A stretch of 64,000 nucleotides of DNA, taken from contig JBHHYH010000004.1 in the NCBI GenBank assembly GCA_046757465.1, forward strand, positions 1 to 64,000. The letters run 5' to 3'. Under the pieces are notes generated by a model, which worked only from the letters and a program-made list of their open reading frames with translations, searched no databases and was not told the DNA's origin. This DNA comes from Scalindua_A sp046757465. GTDB taxonomy: Bacteria > Planctomycetota > Brocadiia > Brocadiales > Scalinduaceae. The position numbers and the translations under genes were made by a program. Shown piece by piece: positions 17,545 through 25,751 of this stretch (positions within the stretch are counted from its first letter, which is position 1; every line of letters begins with the position of its first letter).

Positions 17545-18387
17545 ATGGTTAAGGCAGTAATATCTAGACATTATTTCACAAAGATTACCCTAGGTTTATT
17601 ATTAGCCTTTTTCTTTCATAATGCAGTATCCACACCAGCTTTTCCTTCCGGCAGTGAACAGAGCAAAAAAAATGATGTAAAGAAATTTGAAGGAGAGGTT
17701 CTTAAGTACAAAATTGGCTTTTGGATTTTCAAAAAGATAGGGATTGCCACATTTAAGTGTGAAAGAAATGGTGATAACGTAGTTATTACAATAGATGCAA
17801 GTACGACTGGGTTCATTGATAAGATCATTCATAGACACAACATTTATAAAACGACTATGATAATTGATAATATTACTAACAGACTTAAGCCAATCAATTC
17901 GTATGAAAAAAAGATTAAGAGGAAGAAAGAGAGGGTTATGATTACTAACTACGATTATGATAATAATATGTGTGAATATAAGACTTGGAGAAATGGCAAG
18001 ATTCATAAAGAAGGAAGTTTTAAACTGGAACCAAACGTGAGCGATGATATGATATCAGTAACTTATAATTTCCGTAATGAAATATATGGAGAAGTGAAAG
18101 AAGGCGCCGATTTTAATATTACCACTGTTTATAAGGACAAGTTTCCAAGCTTTACCGTTGATATTCGTTCTGCAGACAATTCAAATGATATTTCCAAATG
18201 GATGAGTATTATTCCCAACGTAAAATACGTAGCGGATGTTTCATTAGATCCTGAAGTGATCGACTCTAAAGAAGGCAAGCTTGTTATATTATATTCAGAA
18301 GATTTGACACCAGTTGGATATGTAGCAAAGGATGTTATCGGTTTTGGAGATTTGTATGGTGTGTTAGTTAAAGATACAAGTGAATAA
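17545..18387 (+). CDS. DUF3108-type exported protein
   Basis: A 280-residue protein with an N-terminal signal segment (about 10-35). The body matches the DUF3108 layout of outer-membrane/periplasmic beta-rich proteins: GEVLKYKIGFWIFKKIGIATF, then a central beta barrel-like core. The function is unknown for the family. It starts 6 bp after the TIGR04282 gene, so they are co-expressed. It converges on the flippase-like gene with only 2 bp between the stops. Confidence 0.75.
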   Translation: MVKAVISRHYFTKITLGLLLAFFFHNAVSTPAFPSGSEQSKKNDVKKFEGEVLKYKIGFWIFKKIGIATFKCERNGDNVVITIDASTTGFIDKIIHRHNIYKTTMIIDNITNRLKPINSYEKKIKRKKERVMITNYDYDNNMCEYKTWRNGKIHKEGSFKLEPNVSDDMISVTYNFRNEIYGEVKEGADFNITTVYKDKFPSFTVDIRSADNSNDISKWMSIIPNVKYVADVSLDPEVIDSKEGKLVILYSEDLTPVGYVAKDVIGFGDLYGVLVKDTSE

Positions 18388-18389
18388 CT

Positions 18390-19382
18390 TTATTCCGCTA
18401 TTGAGGTTTCTGCTACTGCCCATTCCAGTTTTGACAGGATAAATAATCCAGCCGTAATCCATATTAATTCCCTTAGCCTTCTCAATATACCAAATGCCAA
18501 TGCGACGCTGGCGCTTAGTTTTAGGCTCATAAATATTGCGATGAGGCCTCCCTCCTGTCCGCCGACGCTTCCAGGGATAAAGGATGTTACTCCTCTTGCA
18601 GCAGTAGAGAGCGATTCGATGATATATGTGGAAAGAAAGTCTATGGGTATGTCTAACAGATAAAGGATTAAAAACACCTCTATCATGCCTGCTATCCATC
18701 CCAGAAAATAAAACGCAAATGAGATAAAAAAACTTTTTTTGTTATGGCTGTAAAATTGAAATATACTTTCATCAAGCTCTTTTAGTCTATGTTCCCTATC
18801 TTCTAAATAGCGTATCCTTATCCTGAATACTTTTAGTAGTTTTAAAAGGGAGGCAAAGAGTCCTCTCTTCTGGATAAATATAATAAACAGAATTATGGGT
18901 ATACCTAATAATGTGATGGCGATTGAACTTATCAGTCGAGACCCTGATATGTTTAATTTGAAGAGCATAAATCCAACGCCAAGCATTACGAAGATTATCT
19001 GTGTAATGGTCATTATCGCTCTGGAGATTACTACAGAGGCTAAGCCATCTACCATGGGAATCTTATGATTTTTAAGGAAATAAGCCTTTACGGGTTCTCC
19101 GGCAAAACTGGCAGAAGGTATTATGATATTTACCGATTCGCCGGCAAGTCTTACTGCAAGAAGATTTTTGAAGCTTGTTTTTCTTTCCCTGAATGAGTAT
19201 TTCCATCCTAATGTGTCGAGTACAAAAACGAGAGGATAAGGTAGAAGCAGAAGGGATATTTTCCACTTCAGGAATGAAAGATGTAGATAAATGCTTGCAG
19301 GCCCAACCTTGTAAATTAAGACGCAAAGGATAATGAATCCTGCAATTAATAATAATATCTTGAGTTTCTTTTTACCTATCAC
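18390..19382 (-). CDS. UPF0104 / LPG-synthase transmembrane-domain (flippase-like) protein
   Basis: A 330-residue integral membrane protein with about eight hydrophobic helices. It fits the lysylphosphatidylglycerol synthase N-terminal (AglD/UPF0104) superfamily: internal ...FAGEPVKAYFLKNHKIPMVDGLASVVISR and C-terminal SFIPGSVGGQEGGLIAIF. These proteins flip or move lipids or lipid-linked sugars. No aminoacyl-transferase domain is fused. It lies upstream-to-downstream with the radical SAM and TIM-barrel genes on the minus strand. Confidence 0.85.
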   Translation of the reverse strand: MIGKKKLKILLLIAGFIILCVLIYKVGPASIYLHLSFLKWKISLLLLPYPLVFVLDTLGWKYSFRERKTSFKNLLAVRLAGESVNIIIPSASFAGEPVKAYFLKNHKIPMVDGLASVVISRAIMTITQIIFVMLGVGFMLFKLNISGSRLISSIAITLLGIPIILFIIFIQKRGLFASLLKLLKVFRIRIRYLEDREHRLKELDESIFQFYSHNKKSFFISFAFYFLGWIAGMIEVFLILYLLDIPIDFLSTYIIESLSTAARGVTSFIPGSVGGQEGGLIAIFMSLKLSASVALAFGILRRLRELIWITAGLFILSKLEWAVAETSIAE

Positions 19383-19481
19383 AGTAATATTCTGCTGGTA
19401 TTAACAAAATGAGCGATTATGGGGGATTAAGTTAAGCCTTCACCGTAGTTGTCAGGTTGAGTGAATATGTGTTTAAGTGGC

Positions 19482-20969
19482 CTATAGAAATTTTTCAACA
19501 TACATACCGGATAATTCCTTAAATAATGCTTCTGCTTCTGTACCATTACCTTCACATTTTCTTATCTTCGGCCATTCACTTTTGGGGAGTTTTACGTATA
19601 ATGGGAAAGTCCTCTGGAGTCCGAGTAATTCCTCTCTGGAAAGCTGGGGCATATTTAATACTGTTTCTGACCTGTAATCGCCAGCAAGAGACTTTTCTTG
19701 CATAAGCCCTTCTTCCTCACAATATTCTCGCAGGGCTGTGCCTTTATAAGGATTATAAAGTGACACCATGACACTTGGCACATTTATTTGCCTGTTTAAG
19801 TCGATAGTTTCGAATATTTGTTCTCTGGTTTCAGTTGGGAAACCAATAATATTATTAGCGCTCACCCGAAGACTGGATTTATCGAGAATCTTGAATGCCT
19901 TTATTATTGTTTCATCTGTCATATTTCTACCCAGCAGATTACGCCTCAGGTTCAGGTTGCCACTTTCAATGCCTATACTTATCCCTTTACAGCCAGAGGA
20001 TTCGAGAAGCCTGACATTTTCTTCGTTAATTGATTCAGGTCTTGCCTCAATCCAGAATGGTATATCAACTTCCTTATAACATTCAATAAATTCAATTACC
20101 CTTTCTCGTTTTGTTGTCAGGAAGCTTTCGGCCACTAAATATGCAAATTGTAGATTGTATTCTTTCTTTTTTTCTTTCATCTCATCAATAAGCCTTTTGA
20201 TGCTTTTCTCTCTGTAATAGCCTCCGTTATTTGCATAAAGTTTATTCAGGCCATAGTCACTGCAGAATCGACAACTGTATGGACAGCCTCTGTTCATTTC
20301 AAATGTGCCGGTCATGGATATTTTGCCACCCATTGGTTTGTAAAACCTCTTGGGGTCGAATATGCTCCAGTCCTGAAATGGCAATTCATCAAGATTGACG
20401 GGTCTTCTAATCCCATTCTTGAATACTTTGCCGTCCTTCTTAATCCACATGTTTTGTACGGATGTTATATCCTGTTTCTTTAGAATCTTTGTACACAGTT
20501 CGACAAGTGCATATTCTCCCTCTCCCACACATACCATATCTACGCAATCCTCGGCAATTATTTCTTCCGGAGCAAAAGTTGCAAAGACACCTCCCACAAT
20601 TATGGGGATATTGTAGTGTCTTATGCTTTTTAGCATTTCTATTCCAAGCTCATAAGTGCATTCTATACATGACAGACCTATTATGTTTGGTGAATATTCT
20701 TCTACCATCTCTTTAAGGTCTTCAAATAAATCGGTGTCTTTATACGTTATTCCTAATTCTTCAGGATCCGTCTTCCTTACCTGAAGATTCTTGGCCCTTA
20801 TTTCGTCTCCTGTTTCTGTTGCTATTTTGTAGAAAGTTGTATCAAACAACTTTACCCCGAATCCCTTTTCTTTAAGGCAAGCAGATATTAAAGAAAGTCC
20901 CACAGGCAGCAGGACATCCATCATCGTATTGCAGTTGATTAACAAGACTTTGAAATCCTTATTTCTCAT
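19482..20969 (-). CDS. B12-binding-domain radical SAM protein
   Basis: A 495-residue protein with an N-terminal Rossmann-like cobalamin-binding domain (about 1-160) and a radical SAM core. The cluster motif is C229-x3-C233-x2-C236 in RGCPYSCRFC. The N-domain has no DxHxxG, as usual in the BchE/HpnP-like subgroup. Members methylate or rearrange lipids, porphyrins and other molecules; the substrate is not predictable. Context with a flippase-like membrane protein and a sugar-isomerase-like protein hints at lipid or envelope chemistry, which is inference. Confidence 0.88.
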   Translation of the reverse strand: MRNKDFKVLLINCNTMMDVLLPVGLSLISACLKEKGFGVKLFDTTFYKIATETGDEIRAKNLQVRKTDPEELGITYKDTDLFEDLKEMVEEYSPNIIGLSCIECTYELGIEMLKSIRHYNIPIIVGGVFATFAPEEIIAEDCVDMVCVGEGEYALVELCTKILKKQDITSVQNMWIKKDGKVFKNGIRRPVNLDELPFQDWSIFDPKRFYKPMGGKISMTGTFEMNRGCPYSCRFCSDYGLNKLYANNGGYYREKSIKRLIDEMKEKKKEYNLQFAYLVAESFLTTKRERVIEFIECYKEVDIPFWIEARPESINEENVRLLESSGCKGISIGIESGNLNLRRNLLGRNMTDETIIKAFKILDKSSLRVSANNIIGFPTETREQIFETIDLNRQINVPSVMVSLYNPYKGTALREYCEEEGLMQEKSLAGDYRSETVLNMPQLSREELLGLQRTFPLYVKLPKSEWPKIRKCEGNGTEAEALFKELSGMYVEKFL

Positions 20970-20992
20970 ATTAATAATAAATTACTCAAATT

Positions 20993-21037
20993 AATCCCCC
21001 TCAATCCCCCTTTAATAAAGGGGGAATAAGGGGGATT
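20993..21037. repeat. CCCCCT-type palindromic repeat
   Basis: Arms 20993-21014 and 21016-21037 (AATCCCCCT...AGGGGGATT) give a near-perfect palindrome just upstream of the radical SAM gene start. It is the same family as 11368-11413. Confidence 0.7.
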
Positions 21038-21106
21038 TTGATAATTCGTCACTTTCCCACAATTACTCGAAGAAAAGTCTTTGCACCCTTTATAATACTA
21101 TGTCTT

Positions 21107-21916
21107 TCAAATTCCATTTACTATACCCCTGACCCACTCCATACCTTCTTTGACCTTGTTTGGTATATTATCATAATAAGTCTGATTATATTCAAATATT
21201 ATATCACAATCCTTATTGCCAGATAAAATTATTTCGAGTGTTTTTTTTATGTCTATCCATCCGTCTTTTGCCTTCTGTGAGGGATGAACTGGTACATGGT
21301 TATGTTTCTTGCAGTGGTCTATGCTCTTTGTGTTCCAGATGTGTATTGATTTAGCATGAGGGGCCATGACCTCTATATCTTTAAAGAAGTCACGGTTTCG
21401 TACTTTTGACACAAGGAAGGTGTGGCCTATATCAATACAAATACCCAATAAATGATGGTCAAGTATGAATTCTACAAATTGGGCTGGTTTGTGGAAAAAT
21501 CCGGAATATCCTCCAAATTCAACATTAATAGGTAAATTGTAATTATCTACTAATTGGCAGAACCTTGATTCTGTATCATTTGCAAGCTTCATTACCTCTT
21601 GTTTATTTTTTGAATCCTCCATCCAGTTTAAGTGAGTGACGACAAAATCAGCCTTCCATCCCTTTGCATAATGCATAGTGCTGTTGATTAGTTTAAAAGA
21701 GAGGGCTCTTTTCTTGGGGTCGTCGTTAAGAAAAAAGGTGGTTACGCCAGCGTATGGAAAGTATGAGGGCCTGAAAAATGGCACATGAAAGCTAAAGGGG
21801 TACTTCTTTTTCTTGATGAATGTCTTTAGCTTTCCTAATCCATCCTCTTGAAAATCAAAGACCTCGTATCTGTCTAATCCTGTATGTAAAAGGCCGGCAG
21901 GCCTTGCTCTTTCCAT
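21107..21916 (-). CDS. Xylose-isomerase-like TIM-barrel protein
   Basis: A 269-residue protein of the AP endonuclease 2 / sugar phosphate isomerase superfamily. Putative metal ligands are in NVEFGGYSG, CIDIGHTFL, IHIWNTK and the C-terminal FEYN, following the usual Glu/Asp/His/Glu pattern. The N-terminus (MERARPAGLLHTGLDRYEVFDF) is somewhat unusual. The substrate is unknown; an isomerase or epimerase is more likely than a nuclease given its size. It is the first gene of the minus-strand group 21916-18390. Confidence 0.78.
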   Translation of the reverse strand: MERARPAGLLHTGLDRYEVFDFQEDGLGKLKTFIKKKKYPFSFHVPFFRPSYFPYAGVTTFFLNDDPKKRALSFKLINSTMHYAKGWKADFVVTHLNWMEDSKNKQEVMKLANDTESRFCQLVDNYNLPINVEFGGYSGFFHKPAQFVEFILDHHLLGICIDIGHTFLVSKVRNRDFFKDIEVMAPHAKSIHIWNTKSIDHCKKHNHVPVHPSQKAKDGWIDIKKTLEIILSGNKDCDIIFEYNQTYYDNIPNKVKEGMEWVRGIVNGI

Positions 21917-22011
21917 ATTACAATCGTAGTTAAATCTACATCTTCATTCAAATTCAATAGTATACATGATAAGCACCTGCATGTTAAATATTTTTATCAT
22001 ATTTTGTTTTA

Positions 22012-22029
22012 AAAGACCTTAAGGTCTTT
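22012..22029. promoter_or_regulatory. Perfect 18-bp palindrome (possible operator)
   Basis: AAAGACCTTAAGGTCTTT is a perfect two-fold palindrome in the intergenic region between the TIM-barrel gene (minus) and the DUF433 gene (plus). It lies 43 bp before the predicted DUF433 promoter. It could be an operator for a dimeric repressor or simply a small hairpin. Confidence 0.4.
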
Positions 22030-22071
22030 CTAAGTCTAATCAAATTATATACTTGATCTAACAATTTCGGC

Positions 22072-22099
22072 TTGACAATGTTGACCTCCGATATATGAT
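22072..22099 (+). promoter_or_regulatory. Predicted sigma-70 promoter
   Basis: TTGACA at 22072-22077, a 16-bp spacer and TATGAT at 22094-22099, about 100 bp before the DUF433 start codon. Confidence 0.55.
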
Positions 22100-22200
22100 A
22101 TTTTCAAAAGTTTTATGTTATATGCATCAACCATATTTAAAAGTACAGCTTATATCGTACCCTGTTAAACAATTATTCGAATGTTTTGGGAGGATAGATA

Positions 22201-22425
22201 ATGGAATATACAAAAAGGATAGTATCTGATCCTACTATAATGCTAGGAAAGCCAGTTATAAAAGGGACGAGAATCACTGTTGAACTCATATTGAGAAAAA
22301 TGTCTGAAGGAATGACAATCGAGGAACTTTTAAAAGCCTATCCACACCTTACAAAAAAAGATATACTTGCCGCCGTTTCTTATTCTGCAGATGTCATATC
22401 CAGAGAGGAATTAATTGCACCATAG
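22201..22425 (+). CDS. DUF433 antitoxin-like protein
   Basis: A 74-residue DUF433 protein (winged helix-turn-helix, VapB45-like). The signature GKPVIKGTRITVELILRKMSEGMTIEELLKAYP is complete. GGGAGG precedes the ATG. DUF433 genes are normally followed by a DUF5615 PIN-like toxin; here the follow-on frame is broken (22432-22518). It probably still acts as a DNA-binding autoregulator. Confidence 0.88.
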   Translation: MEYTKRIVSDPTIMLGKPVIKGTRITVELILRKMSEGMTIEELLKAYPHLTKKDILAAVSYSADVISREELIAP

Positions 22426-22431
22426 AATTAG

Positions 22432-22518
22432 GTTGATGAAAGTGTAGATTTAAGAATAGTAAAGAGACTTAGAAAAGAGAATTATGATGTAATAAAAATA
22501 AGGATAAGAGAGATATGA
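22432..22518 (+). pseudogene. Truncated DUF5615 PIN-like toxin remnant
   Basis: Reading from 22432 gives VDESVDLRIVKRLRKENYDV and then IKIRIREI before a TGA at 22516. This matches the N-terminal strand and helix of DUF5615 (PIN-like) toxins, the usual partner of DUF433. The frame has an upstream TAG at 22429 and no start codon, and only about 28 residues remain of about 110. The TGA overlaps the ATG of the next gene (ATGA), suggesting a deletion fused the remains to the DUF2283 gene. Confidence 0.7.
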
Positions 22519-22733
22519 AGTTGAATTACTATTCAGATACAGATTCTTTATATATTGACTTATCTTCTAAAACAAGTACTGAAAGTAGGAAAATCTCTCC
22601 TGGCATTGTTTTAGATTACGATGGCGAAGGTGATTTGGTTGGCATTGATATAGATAATGCCAGTAAAAAACTTGATCTTAAAGATTTAACTCTAAATAAT
22701 TTCCCTGCAAAAGTACACATCGAGTCTGCTTAA
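22515..22733 (+). CDS. DUF2283 protein
   Basis: A 72-residue DUF2283 protein. The layout MKLNYYSDTDSLYIDLS...GIVLDYDGEGDLVGIDIDNASKKLDL is diagnostic. DUF2283 genes often occur next to toxin or antitoxin genes, but their function is not established. Its ATG overlaps the stop of the broken DUF5615 frame, and GGATAAGAGAG upstream may serve as the ribosome-binding site. Confidence 0.88.
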   Translation: MKLNYYSDTDSLYIDLSSKTSTESRKISPGIVLDYDGEGDLVGIDIDNASKKLDLKDLTLNNFPAKVHIESA

Positions 22734-22984
22734 CGCCTAAGGTAAGCTGCTGCCAACCTGGGCGGTATGTTAGCAAAAAGACGTGTAGAATGGAATCCAG
22801 AAAAAATATTGAAACCACATGTGAATTGGCGGTTAGATTGACACCTCTGGTTAGGCTTTTCCATATTATAATTGAGTTACGAAGGCCTGCTCCTGAGATT
22901 TAATTTCACTTTTACATTCTAATATGTCAAATAAATAGGTATGGTGTCCCTTGATTTCCCGTGATTTCCGTGATTTCCTGATTT

Positions 22985-23875
22985 CTAATCAGGTGTGACC
23001 CTCTCCTTGACCCCTAATTCTTGTTTGTACTTCATGTATCTTTGTTTCATTTCATCCATTTGGGCAGGAAATATTTCAAACAAACGGTCAACATATTTTT
23101 TGAAGGCTTCCCCTACTATTTCTAAATATTGAAAGGTTTCATATGAAAGTATTGACAAACTACCTGAATTGATCTCTTTTAATATCTGCAAAGTTGCTTT
23201 TTGTTGCTTCTCTTTTTCTTCTTTATTTTCTACTTTATCGTAATCAATTATGCCTATTAGCAACTTAACAGCTTGGGCCGTTCCATAACCTGGAAGCTTT
23301 TGTAATGCCTTTTCACACGATTCTAATGAAGCTACTTTATATTCTTTTGCACCATACAATTCATATAGATCCATATTAGATATTGCACTATTGGTCCAGC
23401 TTGTAGCAGAAAGTGAATAATCTTTTCCATATTTCTTTACTATCGAGGCTATTTTTTCTTGATAATCGGGCAACCCAAAATTTAGGTAAATAAAATAATC
23501 CAAATATTCTATCATTAAATCATCATCATCAGTCCCTTTTACATCATCTATTTTTTGGTTAATTTTTTCTATAGCTAACTCTTTAGTTATTTTAAGGTCG
23601 TTAACTTGTTTTTTTAATTCTTCGAGATTATAATTCAAAATAAAGATTTTTTGTTCTCGACCAATATTTTCATATTCTTTTTCAACAGTTTTCTCAACGT
23701 ATTCTCTAACATAGTAGCCAACTCCTTTAAAGCCAAAAAAACCAATTAAAGCAATAATAAAACCAACTATAATACTACCAATCTTCCCCCACGTGTTTAT
23801 AACTTCTTTGATCTGTTTTGTTACTTCCTTCGATACTTTATATTCAATGTCATTTTTATTTTCTATTTTTCCCAT
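22985..23875 (-). CDS. Membrane-anchored coiled-coil protein, unknown function
   Basis: A 296-residue protein that I do not recognise. A Lys/Glu-rich N-terminal cytoplasmic segment of 30 residues precedes one hydrophobic helix (about 31-55, IGSIIVGFIIALIGFFGF). A heptad-rich region then follows (about 60-120, with LEELKKQVNDLKI), and the C-terminal part looks all-helical and TPR-like (about 140-285). It is a lone minus-strand gene in an accessory region beside toxin-antitoxin remnants. Length and Lys/Glu richness resemble hypothetical proteins found in mobile or defence islands, but no defence motif is seen. Confidence 0.65.
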   Translation of the reverse strand: MGKIENKNDIEYKVSKEVTKQIKEVINTWGKIGSIIVGFIIALIGFFGFKGVGYYVREYVEKTVEKEYENIGREQKIFILNYNLEELKKQVNDLKITKELAIEKINQKIDDVKGTDDDDLMIEYLDYFIYLNFGLPDYQEKIASIVKKYGKDYSLSATSWTNSAISNMDLYELYGAKEYKVASLESCEKALQKLPGYGTAQAVKLLIGIIDYDKVENKEEKEKQQKATLQILKEINSGSLSILSYETFQYLEIVGEAFKKYVDRLFEIFPAQMDEMKQRYMKYKQELGVKERVTPD

Positions 23876-24503
23876 ACTTTAAATCTCCCTAACATTAACT
23901 TTTATATTTATTCTATATTTATCGGCATATTATCGTAGTGAATAGTGTATGTCAATGAGGATTAATCAGAGTAAAAATAGATTTAATATTGCTAAAAATA
24001 TGGGATGTGCCTTCACTATTCTAAGTTTCCAGAGATTGCAAAAAGATATAAAATCGTATCTTACAGAACTGTAATTTAAAGTAATTTTCCTTGCATGCAA
24101 AGAGAATACTGCGCGGACAAAATTAGGAACTATTTATTGTCTTCGCAAAACGCTATTATTGCTATAATAACTTCACGCTTACTTTGGCTGGTTTATGTTT
24201 ATTCATTCCACCAAGGGCAAAAACGGGTGTGGAGGGGCCTGTTTATGTGGGTACAAGCGGTAGAAAATACTCAGCCATTTTCGGTATAATTTTTTATCTG
24301 TTGAAATCTGGTAACAGTATAAATGTTGTTAGCTTTAAATAAGCTATTAAGGTTTATATGTATTCTTTGATATCTTATGGAATTTAGACTTCAGTCTTTT
24401 ATAAATAAAAGTCTAAAGTCGTGCCGAAGGCAGATCTGCCTCTGGCATGAACTTAACTCCTCTTTGTCACATAAATTGGCGATCAACGGGAGCTAATTTA
24501 TAA
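23876..24503. other. Long intergenic region with hairpins near its end
   Basis: A 628-bp spacer without a convincing gene. Two overlapping frames between about 24100 and 24350 give 60-70 residue peptides without family resemblance. Near icd there is an imperfect stem at about 24387-24420 (GACTTCAGTCTTTTAT against ATAAAAGTCTAAAGTC, 14 of 16 positions) and a GCAGATCTGC palindrome near 24430-24439. The stem could end transcription from icd. Confidence 0.4.
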
Positions 24504-25751
24504 TTACATGTTTTCTATAATCTTTTCACCAAACTCTGAGGTTGACAGCTTTGTCGCCCCTTCCATCAGTCTTTCAAGATCGTAGGTAACGGTTTTTTGA
24601 GCTATGGCCTTGGCTATTCCCTTCAGGATCAGGCCTTCGGCTTCTTTGAAGCCGATGGTGTTTAGCATCATGCCTCCTGTAAGTATTAATGATCCCGGGT
24701 TTACCTTGTTTTGATTTGCATACTTTGGTGCGGTGCCATGAGATGCCTCAAAAATGAAAATATCGTCAGATATATTGGAAGAGGGTGCGAGACCAAGGCC
24801 GCCCACCTGCGCTACACAGGCATCCGAGAAGTAATCACCATTAAGGTTAGGCATTGCCAGGATATCATATTCTTCTGGTCTGGTTAGAACTAATTGGAAC
24901 ATTGCATCAGCTATCCTGTCTTTTATAATAATTTTATCCTTGGGTTGAGCTCCAGAATATTTCTCAAAGAGTTCTTCTTCTGTGATTGTATAATCTCCAT
25001 ACTCTTCTCTGGCTACCTCGTATCCCCAATTTCTAAAGGCACCTTCTGTAAATTTCATTATATTCCCCTTATGAACCAGAGTAACACTCCTTCTATTCTG
25101 GGATATGGCATAATCAAGCGCCTTTCTTACCAGTCTCTTTGTTCCCTCAATTGAGATATTCTTAATACCAATTCCTGAATCAGCCCTTATCTTAGTACCC
25201 ATATTTGAATTGAGATAATCGATAACTTGTTTTACTTCTTTGCTTCCCTGTTTCCATTCAATTCCAGAGTACACATCCTCAGTATTTTCCCTGAATATGA
25301 CCATATCCATCCTTTCCGGGTGTTTGACCGGACTTGGCGCTCCCTGGAAATAGCGGATAGGTCTTACACATGCATAAAGGTCTAAGACTATTCTTAAGGT
25401 TACGTTAAGTGATCTGTGTCCCTTACCAACAGGAGTTGCTAAAGGACCTTTTAAGGCAACATGATAATGTTTAATTGCATCGAAGGTGTCTTCAGGTATA
25501 AGCTCGTTGAATTTTTCCTGAGCTAGCCCACCTGCATAGATCTCATACCATGCAATCTTTTTTTGTCCTGAATATGCTTTCTCTACAGCGCTATCAATTA
25601 CCGTTTTAGCCACCTTCATTATGTCAGGGCCGATTCCATCTCCCATGATGAAGGGTATAATTGGATTATCTGGAACTATTAATTTTTTGTCTTTAATTCT
25701 TATCTCTTCACCCTCTTTCGGAGGTGAATATAATTTAAATTTTACCATCAT
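24504..25751 (-). CDS. icd: Isocitrate dehydrogenase (NADP-type, prokaryotic)
   Basis: A 415-residue enzyme of the TCA cycle converting isocitrate to 2-oxoglutarate. Landmarks are NVTLRIVLDLYACVRPIRY, the ENTEDVYSGIEW phosphate-site block, the NLNGDYFSD metal site and the NADP-loop HGTAPKYANQNKVNPGS, typical of E. coli-type NADP enzymes. The first 17 bases overlap the end of the upstream molybdopterin oxidoreductase gene, so the two are co-translated. Its product 2-oxoglutarate feeds the GS/GOGAT genes at 34-43 kb. Confidence 0.95.
   Translation of the reverse strand: MMVKFKLYSPPKEGEEIRIKDKKLIVPDNPIIPFIMGDGIGPDIMKVAKTVIDSAVEKAYSGQKKIAWYEIYAGGLAQEKFNELIPEDTFDAIKHYHVALKGPLATPVGKGHRSLNVTLRIVLDLYACVRPIRYFQGAPSPVKHPERMDMVIFRENTEDVYSGIEWKQGSKEVKQVIDYLNSNMGTKIRADSGIGIKNISIEGTKRLVRKALDYAISQNRRSVTLVHKGNIMKFTEGAFRNWGYEVAREEYGDYTITEEELFEKYSGAQPKDKIIIKDRIADAMFQLVLTRPEEYDILAMPNLNGDYFSDACVAQVGGLGLAPSSNISDDIFIFEASHGTAPKYANQNKVNPGSLILTGGMMLNTIGFKEAEGLILKGIAKAIAQKTVTYDLERLMEGATKLSTSEFGEKIIENM

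Noticed and set aside
24095..24289. 64-codon frame in the icd downstream spacer
   Set aside because: No ribosome-binding site or family resemblance; overlapping frames are equally open.
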